In this document: positions 1 through 8,408 of the stretch, one piece after another
Numbering within the stretch: position 1 is the stretch's first letter
Layout: the number at the start of each line of letters is the position of its first letter
DNA from: Hyphomonadaceae bacterium
Lineage (GTDB): Bacteria > Pseudomonadota > Alphaproteobacteria > Caulobacterales > Aquidulcibacteraceae
Reading direction: 5' to 3'
Assembly: GCA_016791445.1 (NCBI GenBank)
Contig: JAEUMP010000006.1
Span: 1-64,000, forward strand
DNA: 64,000 nucleotides
The notes under the pieces: generated by a model
What the model saw: only the letters and a program-made list of their open reading frames with translations
Told to the model about the DNA's origin: nothing
Databases searched by the model: none
Program-made: the position numbers and the translations under genes

Positions 1-261
1 GTCGCCGACAAAGTCGATGGCGCTGTTGCGCGCCGTGCCGAGCGTCAGGACCTCGGTGGTGGAGGAATCGCCCGGGATGGTGGTGGCGAGGGTATCCCCG
101 CCGACGGCCTTGCCCATGCAGGCCGCACAGCCGCACACGCCCCGGAAATTGTGGGCGTCACTCCCGCCGCCGGCGTCCAGGGACGTGAAGACCGCCTCCA
201 CTGGCAGCGTCGCCGACCAGCTGCTGACGCTGAAGGTCCCCGTGAAGCGCGTGACCGGCAT
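1..261 (-). CDS. Secreted or surface protein, N-terminal fragment (runs off left edge)
   Basis: An open frame of 87 codons runs leftward from an ATG at 261 off the window edge. An in-frame TAG lies two codons upstream of the ATG, and a GGGGAA ribosome site about 8 bases upstream supports this start. The translation begins MPVTRFTG and contains a Cys-rich stretch (GVCGCAACMG), then TIPGDSSTTEVLTLGTA followed by IDFVGD. The latter resembles the start of the prepeptidase-type beta domains found at the front of serralysin-like and calcium-binding secreted proteins, where a GDxDWF segment follows. That match is from memory of the family. The catalytic part would be outside the window, so the enzyme class cannot be stated. 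No typical signal peptide is visible, which would suit type I export. Confidence 0.55.
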   Translation of the reverse strand, partial: MPVTRFTGTFSVSSWSATLPVEAVFTSLDAGGGSDAHNFRGVCGCAACMGKAVGGDTLATTIPGDSSTTEVLTLGTARNSAIDFVGD

Positions 262-349
262 GTACTATTCCCCGTGACGTATTCGAAACTCCTCTGTATC
301 GGCGCCCGCGGGCCGGCGAAACAGGATTTCGAGAGCCGGAGGGTTTCGT

Positions 350-1306
350 TCAGCGCTGCGTCCGCCAGTCCACAAACCGGGCGATCCCCTCCTCGATTCC
401 GGTCTTCGGCGCGAAGCCGAAGGCGGCGGTGGCGCGGCTGTGGTCGGCGAAGGTCACGGTCACGTCGCCGGGCTGAGGGGGCGCGAGGATGCGTTCAGCA
501 GTGCGGCCTGTCGCCTTTTCAATGGCGGCGACGAGCTCGAGCACCGTATTGGGATGCGAGTTGCCGAGATTGTAGAGCGCGTGCGGCGGCGCGGCGGCGG
601 GCGGGCGCCCGATGATCGTCTCGATCGCGGCGGAAACGTCGTCGATGTAGGTGAAATCCCGCGAGAGCTTGCCGTCGCCGAAAAGGGTCACCGGTTCACC
701 GCGCAGGATTTTGTCAGTAAAGCTGAAATAGGCCATGTCCGGGCGTCCCCACGGTCCGTACACGGTGAAGAAGCGCAGGCCTGTCTGCGGGATGCCGTAG
801 AGCCGGGCGTAGGTCTCGCTCATCAATTCGCACGCGCGCTTGGTGGCGGCGTAGAGCGAGGCCGGCGCATCGCAGCGGTCGTCCTCGCGGAACGGGCCGT
901 TCGTGCGGTCGCCGTACACGGACGAGGACGAGGCATAGACGAGGTGCTTCAGGTGCGGCGCGTGACGGGCGTGTTCGAGTACGGCGAGGTGCCCCGCCAC
1001 ATTCGCGCGCTCATAGGCGAAAGGCGCCTCGATGGAATGCCGCACACCTGCCTGCGCCGCGAGATGGACGATGACCTCAAGCGCATCGCGCGGCGCGGCC
1101 GCTTCCAGCACGCCAGGCTCGGCGATGTCGCCCTCGACGAAACGGAAGTTCGCGAACCGGGCGAGTTCCCCCAACCGCGCCCGCTTGAGCCCGACGTCGT
1201 AATAGGCGTTGACGCTGTCCAGGCCGACCACCTCGGCGCCGCTCTCGAGCAGCCGGCGGGCGGCATGGAAGCCGATGAATCCGGCCGCGCCGGTGACGAG
1301 CAACAT
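350..1306 (-). CDS. NAD-dependent epimerase, UDP-glucuronate 4-epimerase type
   Basis: 318-residue extended short-chain dehydrogenase/reductase. The Rossmann motif GAAGFIG is at residues 6-12, the Ser cluster of the active site at 125-128 and the catalytic Tyr-x3-Lys at Y152 and K156 (LYAATK). The segment NAYYDVGLKRARL at about 33-45 is characteristic of the UDP-glucuronate epimerase branch, as opposed to UDP-glucose GalE. Known family role: interconversion of UDP-glucuronate and UDP-galacturonate (C4) as precursors for capsule, LPS or exopolysaccharide. It stands alone here, divergent from the following hydrolase gene, so its pathway cannot be read from neighbours. Length is normal for the family. 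The substrate assignment is inferred from the motif. Confidence 0.85.
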   Translation of the reverse strand: MLLVTGAAGFIGFHAARRLLESGAEVVGLDSVNAYYDVGLKRARLGELARFANFRFVEGDIAEPGVLEAAAPRDALEVIVHLAAQAGVRHSIEAPFAYERANVAGHLAVLEHARHAPHLKHLVYASSSSVYGDRTNGPFREDDRCDAPASLYAATKRACELMSETYARLYGIPQTGLRFFTVYGPWGRPDMAYFSFTDKILRGEPVTLFGDGKLSRDFTYIDDVSAAIETIIGRPPAAAPPHALYNLGNSHPNTVLELVAAIEKATGRTAERILAPPQPGDVTVTFADHSRATAAFGFAPKTGIEEGIARFVDWRTQR

Positions 1307-1418
1307 GCGCGGCGGACCCTAGGGGCGGCGTCCATCGAGTCAATGTGCGCGGGTTCCCGCTTGGAAGGCGCCGCCGGCTGCCCTAGGGATTGGGTCTGAG
1401 GCGCCATGGGGATGGTCA

Positions 1419-2915
1419 ATGAACGAGAACACGGGCGACCGGGTCGCCATCGTCACGGTTCACGGCACCGGCGACACCGCCACCGGACCTGACGGCGACA
1501 AGTGGTTCCAGCGGGGTTCGGCCTTCACGAGCCGGCTCGTACAGCGCCTTGCGAGCCATGGCATCGTCGCCGACATCGTGCCGCACATGTGGTCGGGCGC
1601 GAACAGCGCCAAGGGGCGCGAGGCAGGTTCGGAGGCGCTCGCCAAGGCGCTCAACCAGACGTCGAAGTCCTATGCCGGCGTCCACGTCATCGGTCACAGT
1701 CACGGCGGCAATGTCGCCAATGACGCCGCGACGATGATGTCGTGGCGGCGCTCGAAGAAGCGCAAGAAGCACAAGGTCGACTCCATCACGACTGTCGGCA
1801 CGCCCTTCTTCAAGGCCGAGCTGTCCGCATCGGAATCTCTCGGCGGCATCATCTTCCTGATGATCTCCATCGTCAGCGTGCTGGCGCTGATCGTGTTCGG
1901 CATCGCGCTCGTCGCACTCGCCATCGAACAGGGCCAGGGCTTCGACGCCTATCTGCAGCAGGTGACCGACGCGGCGCGCGCCGCCGGAAGCAATCTCACC
2001 GAAAAGGAACTGATGGAGCAGGCCGCCGCGCTTGCCGAACAGAACCGCAGCATCGCCGCGTCGACGCGGATCACGCTTGGCCTCGTGGCCGTCAGCGTCA
2101 TCCCGCTCTTCTTCATCTTCCCGATCGCGCTGCAGGGACTGCGACGCATCCTGCGCCTGCGCGCGCGCAAAGTCGGCGATGCGATGCTGTTCTCGCTGTG
2201 GCATCCCAACGACGAGGCCATCGCCTTCCTGCAGCGCGTTGAACGCCTGCCGGTGCAGCCGTTCCCGAAGGGGTCGCTGTGGCGCGGCTCGCGGACGGCG
2301 GGCATTGTGTGGGGCGTGCGGGCGATTATCGCGGTGGTCATCGGCGGTCTCGTGACGTGGATCCTCGGTCTGTCCGGCATGCAGGCGCCGTCGACATGGA
2401 TCGATGAAAACGGCGCGCAGATCACGCTGACGGCTGTCGGCGGCTGGACCATGTTCGGCGGGCTGGTGGGGGCGCCGCTGATCTTTTCCATCGCCTATGC
2501 GCTGGCGCGCCTTTTCGGCGGCCTCATCCCGGAGTGGGCGTTCCGCGGCTACCTCAACGGGGCCATTGGCGGAATCGTGAAGGGCATGGCCTTCGGCCAG
2601 GACGGCGACGAGCGCATCGGCAAGGTCTCCACGTCGTCGCACACCTACGGCGTCAAGGAGCACATCCTTGAAGGCGAGGTCGCGATGCGGATGCAGACGG
2701 CGGCGGCGGAGTCGGCGGGCAAGCTCATCGAGCGGTATCGCTGGGCGCTGTTCACCGTCGGGCCCGACACCAACGCTGCGCTGGAAAACCTGGCGACCGA
2801 TGCGATGACCTGGGACAGCCTCATCCACACCACCTATTTCGATCAGCCGGAAGTGGCGGACGTGATCGCCGACTACATCGCGGACGAGGCCAAGAAGGCG
2901 CGCGCCGAAGGCTGA
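1419..2915 (+). CDS. Membrane-embedded alpha/beta hydrolase (lipase-like)
   Basis: 498 residues. An N-terminal alpha/beta-hydrolase half shows an oxyanion-type HGTGD at 15-19 and the nucleophile elbow GHSHGG at 92-97 (Ser94), followed by VGTPF at about 126-130. Four hydrophobic segments at roughly 141-169, 218-238, 294-318 and 345-368 then interrupt the fold. A His near 408 (SSHTYG) could complete the triad after the last membrane segment. The arrangement suggests a hydrolase acting at the inner membrane, perhaps on lipids, but the substrate is unknown. ATG at 1419 is chosen although the ribosome site is weak. The M28 peptidase gene starts 12 bases downstream, so the two are probably co-transcribed. 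Confidence 0.7.
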   Translation: MNENTGDRVAIVTVHGTGDTATGPDGDKWFQRGSAFTSRLVQRLASHGIVADIVPHMWSGANSAKGREAGSEALAKALNQTSKSYAGVHVIGHSHGGNVANDAATMMSWRRSKKRKKHKVDSITTVGTPFFKAELSASESLGGIIFLMISIVSVLALIVFGIALVALAIEQGQGFDAYLQQVTDAARAAGSNLTEKELMEQAAALAEQNRSIAASTRITLGLVAVSVIPLFFIFPIALQGLRRILRLRARKVGDAMLFSLWHPNDEAIAFLQRVERLPVQPFPKGSLWRGSRTAGIVWGVRAIIAVVIGGLVTWILGLSGMQAPSTWIDENGAQITLTAVGGWTMFGGLVGAPLIFSIAYALARLFGGLIPEWAFRGYLNGAIGGIVKGMAFGQDGDERIGKVSTSSHTYGVKEHILEGEVAMRMQTAAAESAGKLIERYRWALFTVGPDTNAALENLATDAMTWDSLIHTTYFDQPEVADVIADYIADEAKKARAEG

Positions 2916-2927
2916 ACGGAGTTCCTG

Positions 2928-3836
2928 ATGCCGACGAACTGGAAGGCGTGCGCGGCGGCGCTGGGCGCGCTTTTCGTCATCGGCTGCGCGCATGTGGCCG
3001 CCGAGGATGCGATCGACGCCGCGCAACTCATGACCGACATGACGACGCTCGCCGCCGACGACATGCAGGGGCGCGGCGCAGGCACGCCGGGCGGAGCGGC
3101 GGCGGCGCGCTACATCATCGGTCGTCTCGAAGCGATCGGCTATGCGCCGCAGCCGGCCCCCTTCTCCTATCAGACGCGCGACAACCGCAGCGCCAGCGGC
3201 GTCAACATCATCGCGCGCATCGAAGGCCGCGATTCCGATCCGAACGGCCGCGTCATCGTCTTCACCGCGCACTACGATCATCTCGGCGTGCGCGACGGGG
3301 AGATCCACAATGGCGCCGACGACAACGCCTCGGGGGTCGCCGCCCTGCTTGCGGTCGCGGAGGCCCTGCGCAAGCGGCCGCCGCAGCATGACGTGATCTT
3401 CGTCGCCTTCGACGCCGAAGAGCAGGGCCTGCGCGGCGCGCGCGCCTTTGTGGCGGACCCGCCGGCGGCGAAGGAACGCCTCGCGCTCAACATCAATCTC
3501 GACATGGTGGGCCGCGGCGACAAGGGCGAGATCTACATCGCAGGCCTCGCGCACTACCCGCAGTTCGCGCCCGTGCTGAAACCGCTGGCCGAGCGCGCGC
3601 CGGTGAAACTGCTCTTCGGCCACGACACGCCCGACTGGGGCCAGGAAGACTGGACTCTGCAGTCCGACCACGCGCCCTTTCATCAGGCCGGCATTCCGTT
3701 CGTCTATTTCGGCGTCGAGGGCCATGCCGACTATCACAAGCCCGGCGACGACGCGGAGAAGATCGATCCTACGTTTTTCGCCGGCGCCGTGCGCACGATC
3801 CTGATGGCGACGCGCGCGCTGGATGCGGCGTTGTAG
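2928..3836 (+). CDS. M28-family zinc metallopeptidase, probable lipoprotein
   Basis: 302 residues. The N-terminus MPTNWKACAAALGALFVIGC has a hydrophobic core ending in a lipobox-like VIGC (Cys20), so it is predicted to be lipidated or at least exported. The M28 di-zinc site is clear: HYD at 115-117, GADDN at 129-133, the catalytic and ligand pair EE at 164-165, D192 in LDMVGR, and a terminal His in the HADYHKPGDD segment. Family members are aminopeptidases or carboxypeptidases removing single residues from peptides. Placement in the envelope suggests peptide scavenging. It sits 12 bases after the membrane hydrolase gene, probably in one operon. The specific substrate is not known. Confidence 0.88.
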   Translation: MPTNWKACAAALGALFVIGCAHVAAEDAIDAAQLMTDMTTLAADDMQGRGAGTPGGAAAARYIIGRLEAIGYAPQPAPFSYQTRDNRSASGVNIIARIEGRDSDPNGRVIVFTAHYDHLGVRDGEIHNGADDNASGVAALLAVAEALRKRPPQHDVIFVAFDAEEQGLRGARAFVADPPAAKERLALNINLDMVGRGDKGEIYIAGLAHYPQFAPVLKPLAERAPVKLLFGHDTPDWGQEDWTLQSDHAPFHQAGIPFVYFGVEGHADYHKPGDDAEKIDPTFFAGAVRTILMATRALDAAL

Positions 3837-3989
3837 GAGCGCCTGCTTTCTCGAATGAATGAGCGCCGGTACTCGTGCCGGACCGCGCATCTTCTGCTGC
3901 GCATGCGCCGGCGCCGCCAGACTCCGGGGGATCTCGCGTTGCTCGATGCTGAAAATGCCGGCGAGGCGCCGGCGGTCCTGTTTCAGGGT

Positions 3990-4484
3990 TCATGACGTGT
4001 CTGCGGCCTCTGTCGCGGGCGCGATGAAGAAGGCGACCGGCGCCGGCTCTTGCGCGTGCGTCATCACCAGCGCGCCGCCACGGAAGGGCAGCGATGCGTT
4101 GGCGAGCGCGTAGTCGACGGCGAACTCGAAGGCGTCGAGGACGCGGCGCATCTGCGCGAGCGTGCGCAAGCGGATGCCGCGCGTGATGCAGCGGATCGCC
4201 GGCGCGCGGCGCGCCGACCAGCGAAACCCGCGCGGCATCTTTCGTCTGTGTACGGGCACGCGCCGACGCTTCACCCGACGCAGCCGCGAAATCACGGCGG
4301 CGGCGATCAGGAAGCGGATGTCGCTGCGGATGCGGATCATCTGGCGTTGCAGCCAGAGCCGCGCATCGCGCGGCAGCGGCGCGAACTCCGCGATCCAGGC
4401 GATGATCTCAAGAAACCACAGGCGCAGCGCCGCCAGCTCTTCAGCGATGCGCGCGGTGAAATCCGGCGTTCTCACGAACTGCAT
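3990..4484 (-). CDS. Hypothetical basic protein, 164 aa
   Basis: The frame is open much further upstream, through a repeat element, but an ATG at 4484 preceded by GGAGAGGAGC fixes a 164-residue protein starting MQFVRTPDF. The first 60 residues look like amphipathic or partly hydrophobic helices (AELAALRLWFLEIIAWIAEF and RFLIAAAVIS). The middle is very basic (RLRRVKRRRVPVHRRKMPRG). I recognise no family. The basic linker between two helical halves might associate with membrane or nucleic acid, but that is a guess. It is transcribed towards the M28 peptidase gene, with about 150 bases between their ends. Confidence 0.5.
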   Translation of the reverse strand: MQFVRTPDFTARIAEELAALRLWFLEIIAWIAEFAPLPRDARLWLQRQMIRIRSDIRFLIAAAVISRLRRVKRRRVPVHRRKMPRGFRWSARRAPAIRCITRGIRLRTLAQMRRVLDAFEFAVDYALANASLPFRGGALVMTHAQEPAPVAFFIAPATEAADTS

Positions 4485-4939
4485 GGCGGTGCTCCTCTCC
4501 GTGACCCCGGACCCATTCCGGCGCGACGTGGGAGGAGTGTGACTCAGGCTTTTACCCGGTCGGATTGTTTTGCTGAAAAAAGTGCTGTCGCACCGCCGGC
4601 TTCCAGCCGGGGTCATGGGCCCCATGGGAAATCGATGGCCGGATGGAAGCCGACGGTACGGAAGGGCGAGGGATGGACGACTCGGGAATCCCCCCATTTT
4701 TCCGCAATCCAGCTCAAACGGCCCCTCTCCCCCGCGAGGGGGAGAAGGTGGCCCCAAAGACCATTTGGGGCCGGATGAGGGGGTGAGTTGCAGGATGTGA
4801 TCAGGCGCCGGAGACAATCTCCACGACGCCCCCTCATCCGACCGCTTCGCGGCCACCTTCTCCCCCTCGCGGGGGAGAAGGGTTGGGGTGTGATTTGAGA
4901 TGTCGGTTGTTGGCCCGAAACGGACATCGCGGCTGATGC
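4485..4939. other. Gene-free stretch with palindromic repeat
   Basis: 455 bases between two leftward genes. Apart from the large inverted repeat annotated separately and a short palindrome around GGGCCCCATGGG at about 4618-4627, I see no gene. Open frames crossing it are low-complexity by-products of the repeat. Confidence 0.6.
4722..4891. repeat. Large inverted pair of intergenic repeat elements
   Basis: The left arm (4722-4787) reads cccctctcccccgcgagggg followed by ggagaaggtggcc and, after a spacer, ggccggatgaggggg. The right arm (4826-4891) carries the same modules in reverse complement: ccccctcatccg, cggccaccttctcc and a second self-complementary ccctcgcgggggag. Each arm has its own small hairpin and the two arms together can form a long cruciform. 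Repeats of this composition are scattered between genes in many alphaproteobacteria. No transposase is nearby. Confidence 0.75.
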
Positions 4940-5182
4940 TTAGCGTGGAGCAATCAGGTCCGTGAACAGCATGATGTAGGTCCAAGCCAGCGCCAGTCCG
5001 ACGAAAAGATAAGTTGGTGGCGTGTTGCCGTAGACGTAGAGCGAGGCCGTGAGGATTGCGCCCACAAACCAAACGGCTAGGAGCCAATCGCCAACCAAGT
5101 TGGACAGAATTACGCAGAGGATCATAGCAACTGCTAAGACGCCCCAGAGTTTCAGCATGTCCGCCGCGCTTCGCTTAGGCAT
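4940..5182 (-). CDS. Small membrane protein, 80 aa
   Basis: 80 residues starting MPKRSAADMLKLWG. Three hydrophobic segments are evident: about 11-30 (LWGVLAVAMILCVILSNLVG), 33-50 (LLAVWFVGAILTASLYVY) and 56-75 (PTYLFVGLALAWTYIMLF), with a short basic N-terminus. A GGGA sequence about 11 bases upstream is a weak ribosome site. Base composition is lower in GC than the flanking genes. I recognise no family and the function is unknown. It is flanked on both sides by repeat elements, so recent acquisition is possible. Confidence 0.55.
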   Translation of the reverse strand: MPKRSAADMLKLWGVLAVAMILCVILSNLVGDWLLAVWFVGAILTASLYVYGNTPPTYLFVGLALAWTYIMLFTDLIAPR

Positions 5183-5235
5183 TGCGCACTATTCCCAGAC
5201 CGTCGGAACGACTGCAATCGGCGAAGACCAGACGC

Positions 5236-5346
5236 CGTCATTCCGGACAACGCGGAGCGTTGATCCGGAACCTAGGGGACTGGGCGAGTTGGTTCGCTTG
5301 AGCGCCTGGGTTCCGGGTTCGGCTATCAGCCGCCCCGGAATGACGG
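5236..5346. repeat. Intergenic palindromic repeat (cgtcattccgg type)
   Basis: The element begins cgtcattccggacaacgcgg and ends gccgccccggaatgacgg, so its ends are inverted copies. An internal half ggaacctagg...cctgggttcc is also self-complementary. This is a well-known alphaproteobacterial intergenic element with no coding capacity. Confidence 0.75.
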
Positions 5347-5379
5347 AGAGTGGATTGGCCGAAATGAGAGTAGGAAACC

Positions 5380-6066
5380 CTACTTCCAGTTCTGCACCGC
5401 CGCCTTGGCCTGATCGTTGGCGGGGCGGGCGATGAGGCTGTCCTGGCTCAGCGTCACATAATACGTCGCGCCGTCCGCCATCGGGATGTAGGTGGCGTTG
5501 CCGTAGTGCGCGTCGAGCAGCGGCAGGCGCTGGGCGTATTTCGATTTCGTCAGCGCGATGAGATCGAGGCCCGGATTTTCCGAGAGCTGGTAGTAGGTGC
5601 CGGGCGCGGTGCGCTGGGCGTTGATGTCGGCATAGCGGCCGGACATGCGCTCAAGGCGATAGCTCGCGTCGAGGCCGGCGACATTGGCCCACGGCTTCCA
5701 CTTCAGGATGCGCGCGTCGAGCTGCCACTGGTCTCCGAGGATGGCGCATTCGCCGCTCGTGCCGTCGGGCAGGTTGCAGACCTGCTTCTTGCCGTCGGGC
5801 AGCGTCATGTCGGCGATGTAGGAGGTCGCGCCCGTCTGCCGGAAGGTGACTTCCGCGACCTGCTGCTCATGGGTGAGGCGCTGGTAGGTGAGGATGTTGA
5901 GGCCGAGGAGCCCGACCGCCGCGCCCGCCGCCATGAAGACCCCGCCCGTCAGCCCGCCGAAGAGGCCCGACACCGCCCGGCCGCGCCCGATGGCGCCCAT
6001 GCCGCGCACGAACAGGAAGAGGCCCAGAAGCCCAAGTACCCCCGGTACGATCCAGATGCCCTGCAT
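5380..6066 (-). CDS. Hypothetical two-TM membrane protein with periplasmic domain
   Basis: 228 residues from an ATG at 6066, chosen because GGAGAGGGG lies 6 bases upstream. A GTG-type start seven codons earlier lacks this. The first residues MQGIWIVPGVLGLLGLFLF form one membrane helix and the segment around 30-55 (VSGLFGGLTGGVFMAAGAAVGLLGL) a second. The remaining 170 residues are soluble and include a Cys pair (VCNLPDGTSGECAIL) that could form a disulfide in the periplasm. Length and layout recall conserved hypothetical proteins of Caulobacterales, but I cannot assign a function. It is followed downstream by a repeat element and stands as a single gene. Confidence 0.65.
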   Translation of the reverse strand: MQGIWIVPGVLGLLGLFLFVRGMGAIGRGRAVSGLFGGLTGGVFMAAGAAVGLLGLNILTYQRLTHEQQVAEVTFRQTGATSYIADMTLPDGKKQVCNLPDGTSGECAILGDQWQLDARILKWKPWANVAGLDASYRLERMSGRYADINAQRTAPGTYYQLSENPGLDLIALTKSKYAQRLPLLDAHYGNATYIPMADGATYYVTLSQDSLIARPANDQAKAAVQNWK

Positions 6067-6163
6067 GAACCCCTCTCCACTTCCCAAAAAACGCCGGTTC
6101 CCCGGACCCTGTTAACCTATCGGAGATGAACGCGCCACGACGCAGCGGGTTCGCGGCGGCCCC

Positions 6164-8029
6164 CTAACGCCTCGGGGCCTTGGCCTGCACGGCGCGGACG
6201 CGGGCCTCCACGGCGGGACGCGCGCGGCCGAGGAAGTCCGAGGCGTAGCCGATCTCCGTCCACGGCCCCGACACCCGGAACGGCACGGCGACGCCGCTGA
6301 GCCGGGGCGTGAGACGCATGTCCAGCGCCCGGGCGCCCATGTCGATGACGCCGATGGCGTTGAGGCGCGCGTCGGGCGTGACCATCACGAGATTGTCGGT
6401 GGCGAGGACGCCGTCCGCCGCGCGGACATTGGCGGTGAAGGACGAGAATGGCGTGCGCGCCGTGGGGCTCACCATCTCGCCGCGCAGGGCGTTGCGGATC
6501 GTGCGGCTGACGCCGCCGAGATTGACCCCGCGCAGACCCCCGTTCTGGAATGAGAAGGACCCCGCGCCCGCGAGCGAGGCCATGATTTCCTTCTGGGTCG
6601 CGCCCTTGCCGGAAAGTCCCCACTCGATCTTCGCCGTGCCTTCCAGATTGGTGAAGCCGAACGCGGCGGTGAAGAAGCGCTGCGCATCCACCTTCTGCAC
6701 CGCGAGTTCGTTGCGCACGACGACCTGAGGCGCGCGCGCATCGATCTCGAACCGTGCCGTGCCCTCGCCGCCGTACATCTGCAGTTCCGGCATGTCGGCG
6801 ACGATGAATCCGTCCAGCAGCACAAAGGCGATCTGCGTGCGGTCGAGCGTCGTGTTCAGGATCCGCAGCGCGCCGGTGGTGAGTTCGAGATTGGCGTTCA
6901 CCGCCTTCATGCCGCCGAGGGAGATGGGTAGTTCGCTCCACCCCGGCGCCTTCACATCCACCTGGCTGACGGTCGCGACCTCGACGCCGGCCGCATCGAC
7001 GCGGGGCGCAAGGTACGGGTTGAGATCGAGCGTGGGCACTTCCAGCCGGCCGGAGACGTAGGGCTTCTGCGGTCCCTGCTCGATGAGGAAGTCGCCGCGG
7101 CCCTTGACCTTATCGACCTCGATCGTGGCGTTCTCGAACGCATAGCGGCGCGGCCCGACGGTGAGCTGGCCGGCGACGGCGAAATTCTCCAGCCCCGGCC
7201 CCTTGCCCAGCGAATTGCCCGCCCAGTCGGCAAGGCCGCGCACGCTCGGTCCGCTCGCGGTCACGTCGCCGGACACGCCGCCGGTTTTCACGTCGAGTTC
7301 GCCGTCGAGCGTGGCGTTGAGCGGCGCGCTTTCGAGCGTCGCCTTGAGCGAGGTCGCGTCCCCGGTCGTCAGCGCGCGGAAGACGCCGACGGTGAGTTCG
7401 ACGCTGGTGCGCTGGCCGCGCCACGTCGCTTCGCCCACGACTTTCAGCGGCGCGTCCATGCCGCCGAGTTCGACCGCCGCATCGAGATCCTCAAGCAGGT
7501 AGGACGAGCGCGTCTTGAAGTTGGCGTAGGAAAAGCGTCCGTCGATCACTTTCATGCCGTGGAGGCTGAAACTCTCCACCCTGGCAGCCGGGCGCGACGG
7601 CTGCTGCGGCGCGGGAGACGGCGACGGCGCTGCAGCGGGCGTGAAGATCCAGTTCGGTCGCCCGGCGCGATCGACTTCGAGCGCCACCACCGGCTGGTTG
7701 AGAATGAACTCGTGCACCTCAAGGCGGCGTTCGCGCAGCAGCGGCTGCAGCGCGACGCCGATGACCACGTCCCTGGCCGTGAGCATCTGCGGCGCCGAAC
7801 CGCCCGGGACGTTGGAGAGACGCGCGTCGGCGCCCTTGAAGCCGATGGCGGGCCAGATGGTGATGCTGACGGCGCCCTTGATCTCGCAGTCGCGGCCGGT
7901 CGCAGCTTCCACGCGCCGCTCGATCTCCGCGCGCGCGTCGAAGCGCGACAGGAACCACCACGCATAGCCCGCCGTCCCCGCGACGGCGATCAAGACGAGC
8001 GCAACCAGGGCGAGCAACACTCTCTTCAT
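6164..8029 (-). CDS. AsmA-family protein (bridge-like lipid transfer family)
   Basis: 621 residues from ATG 8029, with GGGAGA about 10 bases upstream. A start 35 codons earlier would prepend a charged tail before the signal anchor and is rejected. It opens with MKRVLLALVALVLIAVAG, a signal anchor, then the AsmA N-terminal block (FLSRFDARAEIERRVEAATGRDCEIKG and NVPGGSAPQML). The C-terminal AsmA_2-like region is visible around residues 450-600 (LEGTAKIEWGLSGKG, GGLRGVNLGGVSR). Family members are inner-membrane anchored periplasmic proteins that influence outer-membrane lipid or protein assembly. It is monocistronic. Its relation to TamB at 16088 is distant: both belong to the wider AsmA-like clan. 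Confidence 0.88.
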   Translation of the reverse strand: MKRVLLALVALVLIAVAGTAGYAWWFLSRFDARAEIERRVEAATGRDCEIKGAVSITIWPAIGFKGADARLSNVPGGSAPQMLTARDVVIGVALQPLLRERRLEVHEFILNQPVVALEVDRAGRPNWIFTPAAAPSPSPAPQQPSRPAARVESFSLHGMKVIDGRFSYANFKTRSSYLLEDLDAAVELGGMDAPLKVVGEATWRGQRTSVELTVGVFRALTTGDATSLKATLESAPLNATLDGELDVKTGGVSGDVTASGPSVRGLADWAGNSLGKGPGLENFAVAGQLTVGPRRYAFENATIEVDKVKGRGDFLIEQGPQKPYVSGRLEVPTLDLNPYLAPRVDAAGVEVATVSQVDVKAPGWSELPISLGGMKAVNANLELTTGALRILNTTLDRTQIAFVLLDGFIVADMPELQMYGGEGTARFEIDARAPQVVVRNELAVQKVDAQRFFTAAFGFTNLEGTAKIEWGLSGKGATQKEIMASLAGAGSFSFQNGGLRGVNLGGVSRTIRNALRGEMVSPTARTPFSSFTANVRAADGVLATDNLVMVTPDARLNAIGVIDMGARALDMRLTPRLSGVAVPFRVSGPWTEIGYASDFLGRARPAVEARVRAVQAKAPRR

Positions 8030-8408
8030 CGGCCCGTTCTCCCCGCGCCGCCCCGATTGTGACACCATGCGCTGTCCGGGGCAGGATTTTGCGCGCGACG
8101 ATACCCTGCCGGACACGCCCGCGCCAATGCGCAAGAAAAAGGCGCCGCGCCGCCTCAGTCGCCGTCACCGCAAGAACCGCTTGCGCGACGGGGCAAGCGG
8201 CGCGACCATCCTCGTCACGGGAGCGGGCGAACGGACGGGCGATGCGATTGCATGCGCGTGCGCCGGCGTCATGAAACGCGCAGGCCGCCAGCATCAAAGC
8301 TTCGCAAGTTTGCAATAATTCGACCTCACGGGCGACTGAATCGCACTACATAAGTGGTGTGCTGAGGGCGCCCCGCCGATCACCGGCGAGCTTGCGGATG
8401 GAGCCACG
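8030..8408. other. Divergent intergenic region, asmA-like / prkA
   Basis: 379 bases between the leftward AsmA-family gene and rightward prkA. It must hold both promoters, but I cannot place -35/-10 hexamers with confidence. The 100 bases before prkA are noticeably less GC-rich (tttgcaataattcgacctc, cactacataagtggtgtg). No credible small gene is visible. Confidence 0.5.

Noticed and set aside
1416..3890. 824-codon leftward open frame opposite the hydrolase and peptidase genes
   Set aside because: Low-complexity Arg/His/Asp-rich translation without domain content; both rightward genes have clear catalytic motifs.
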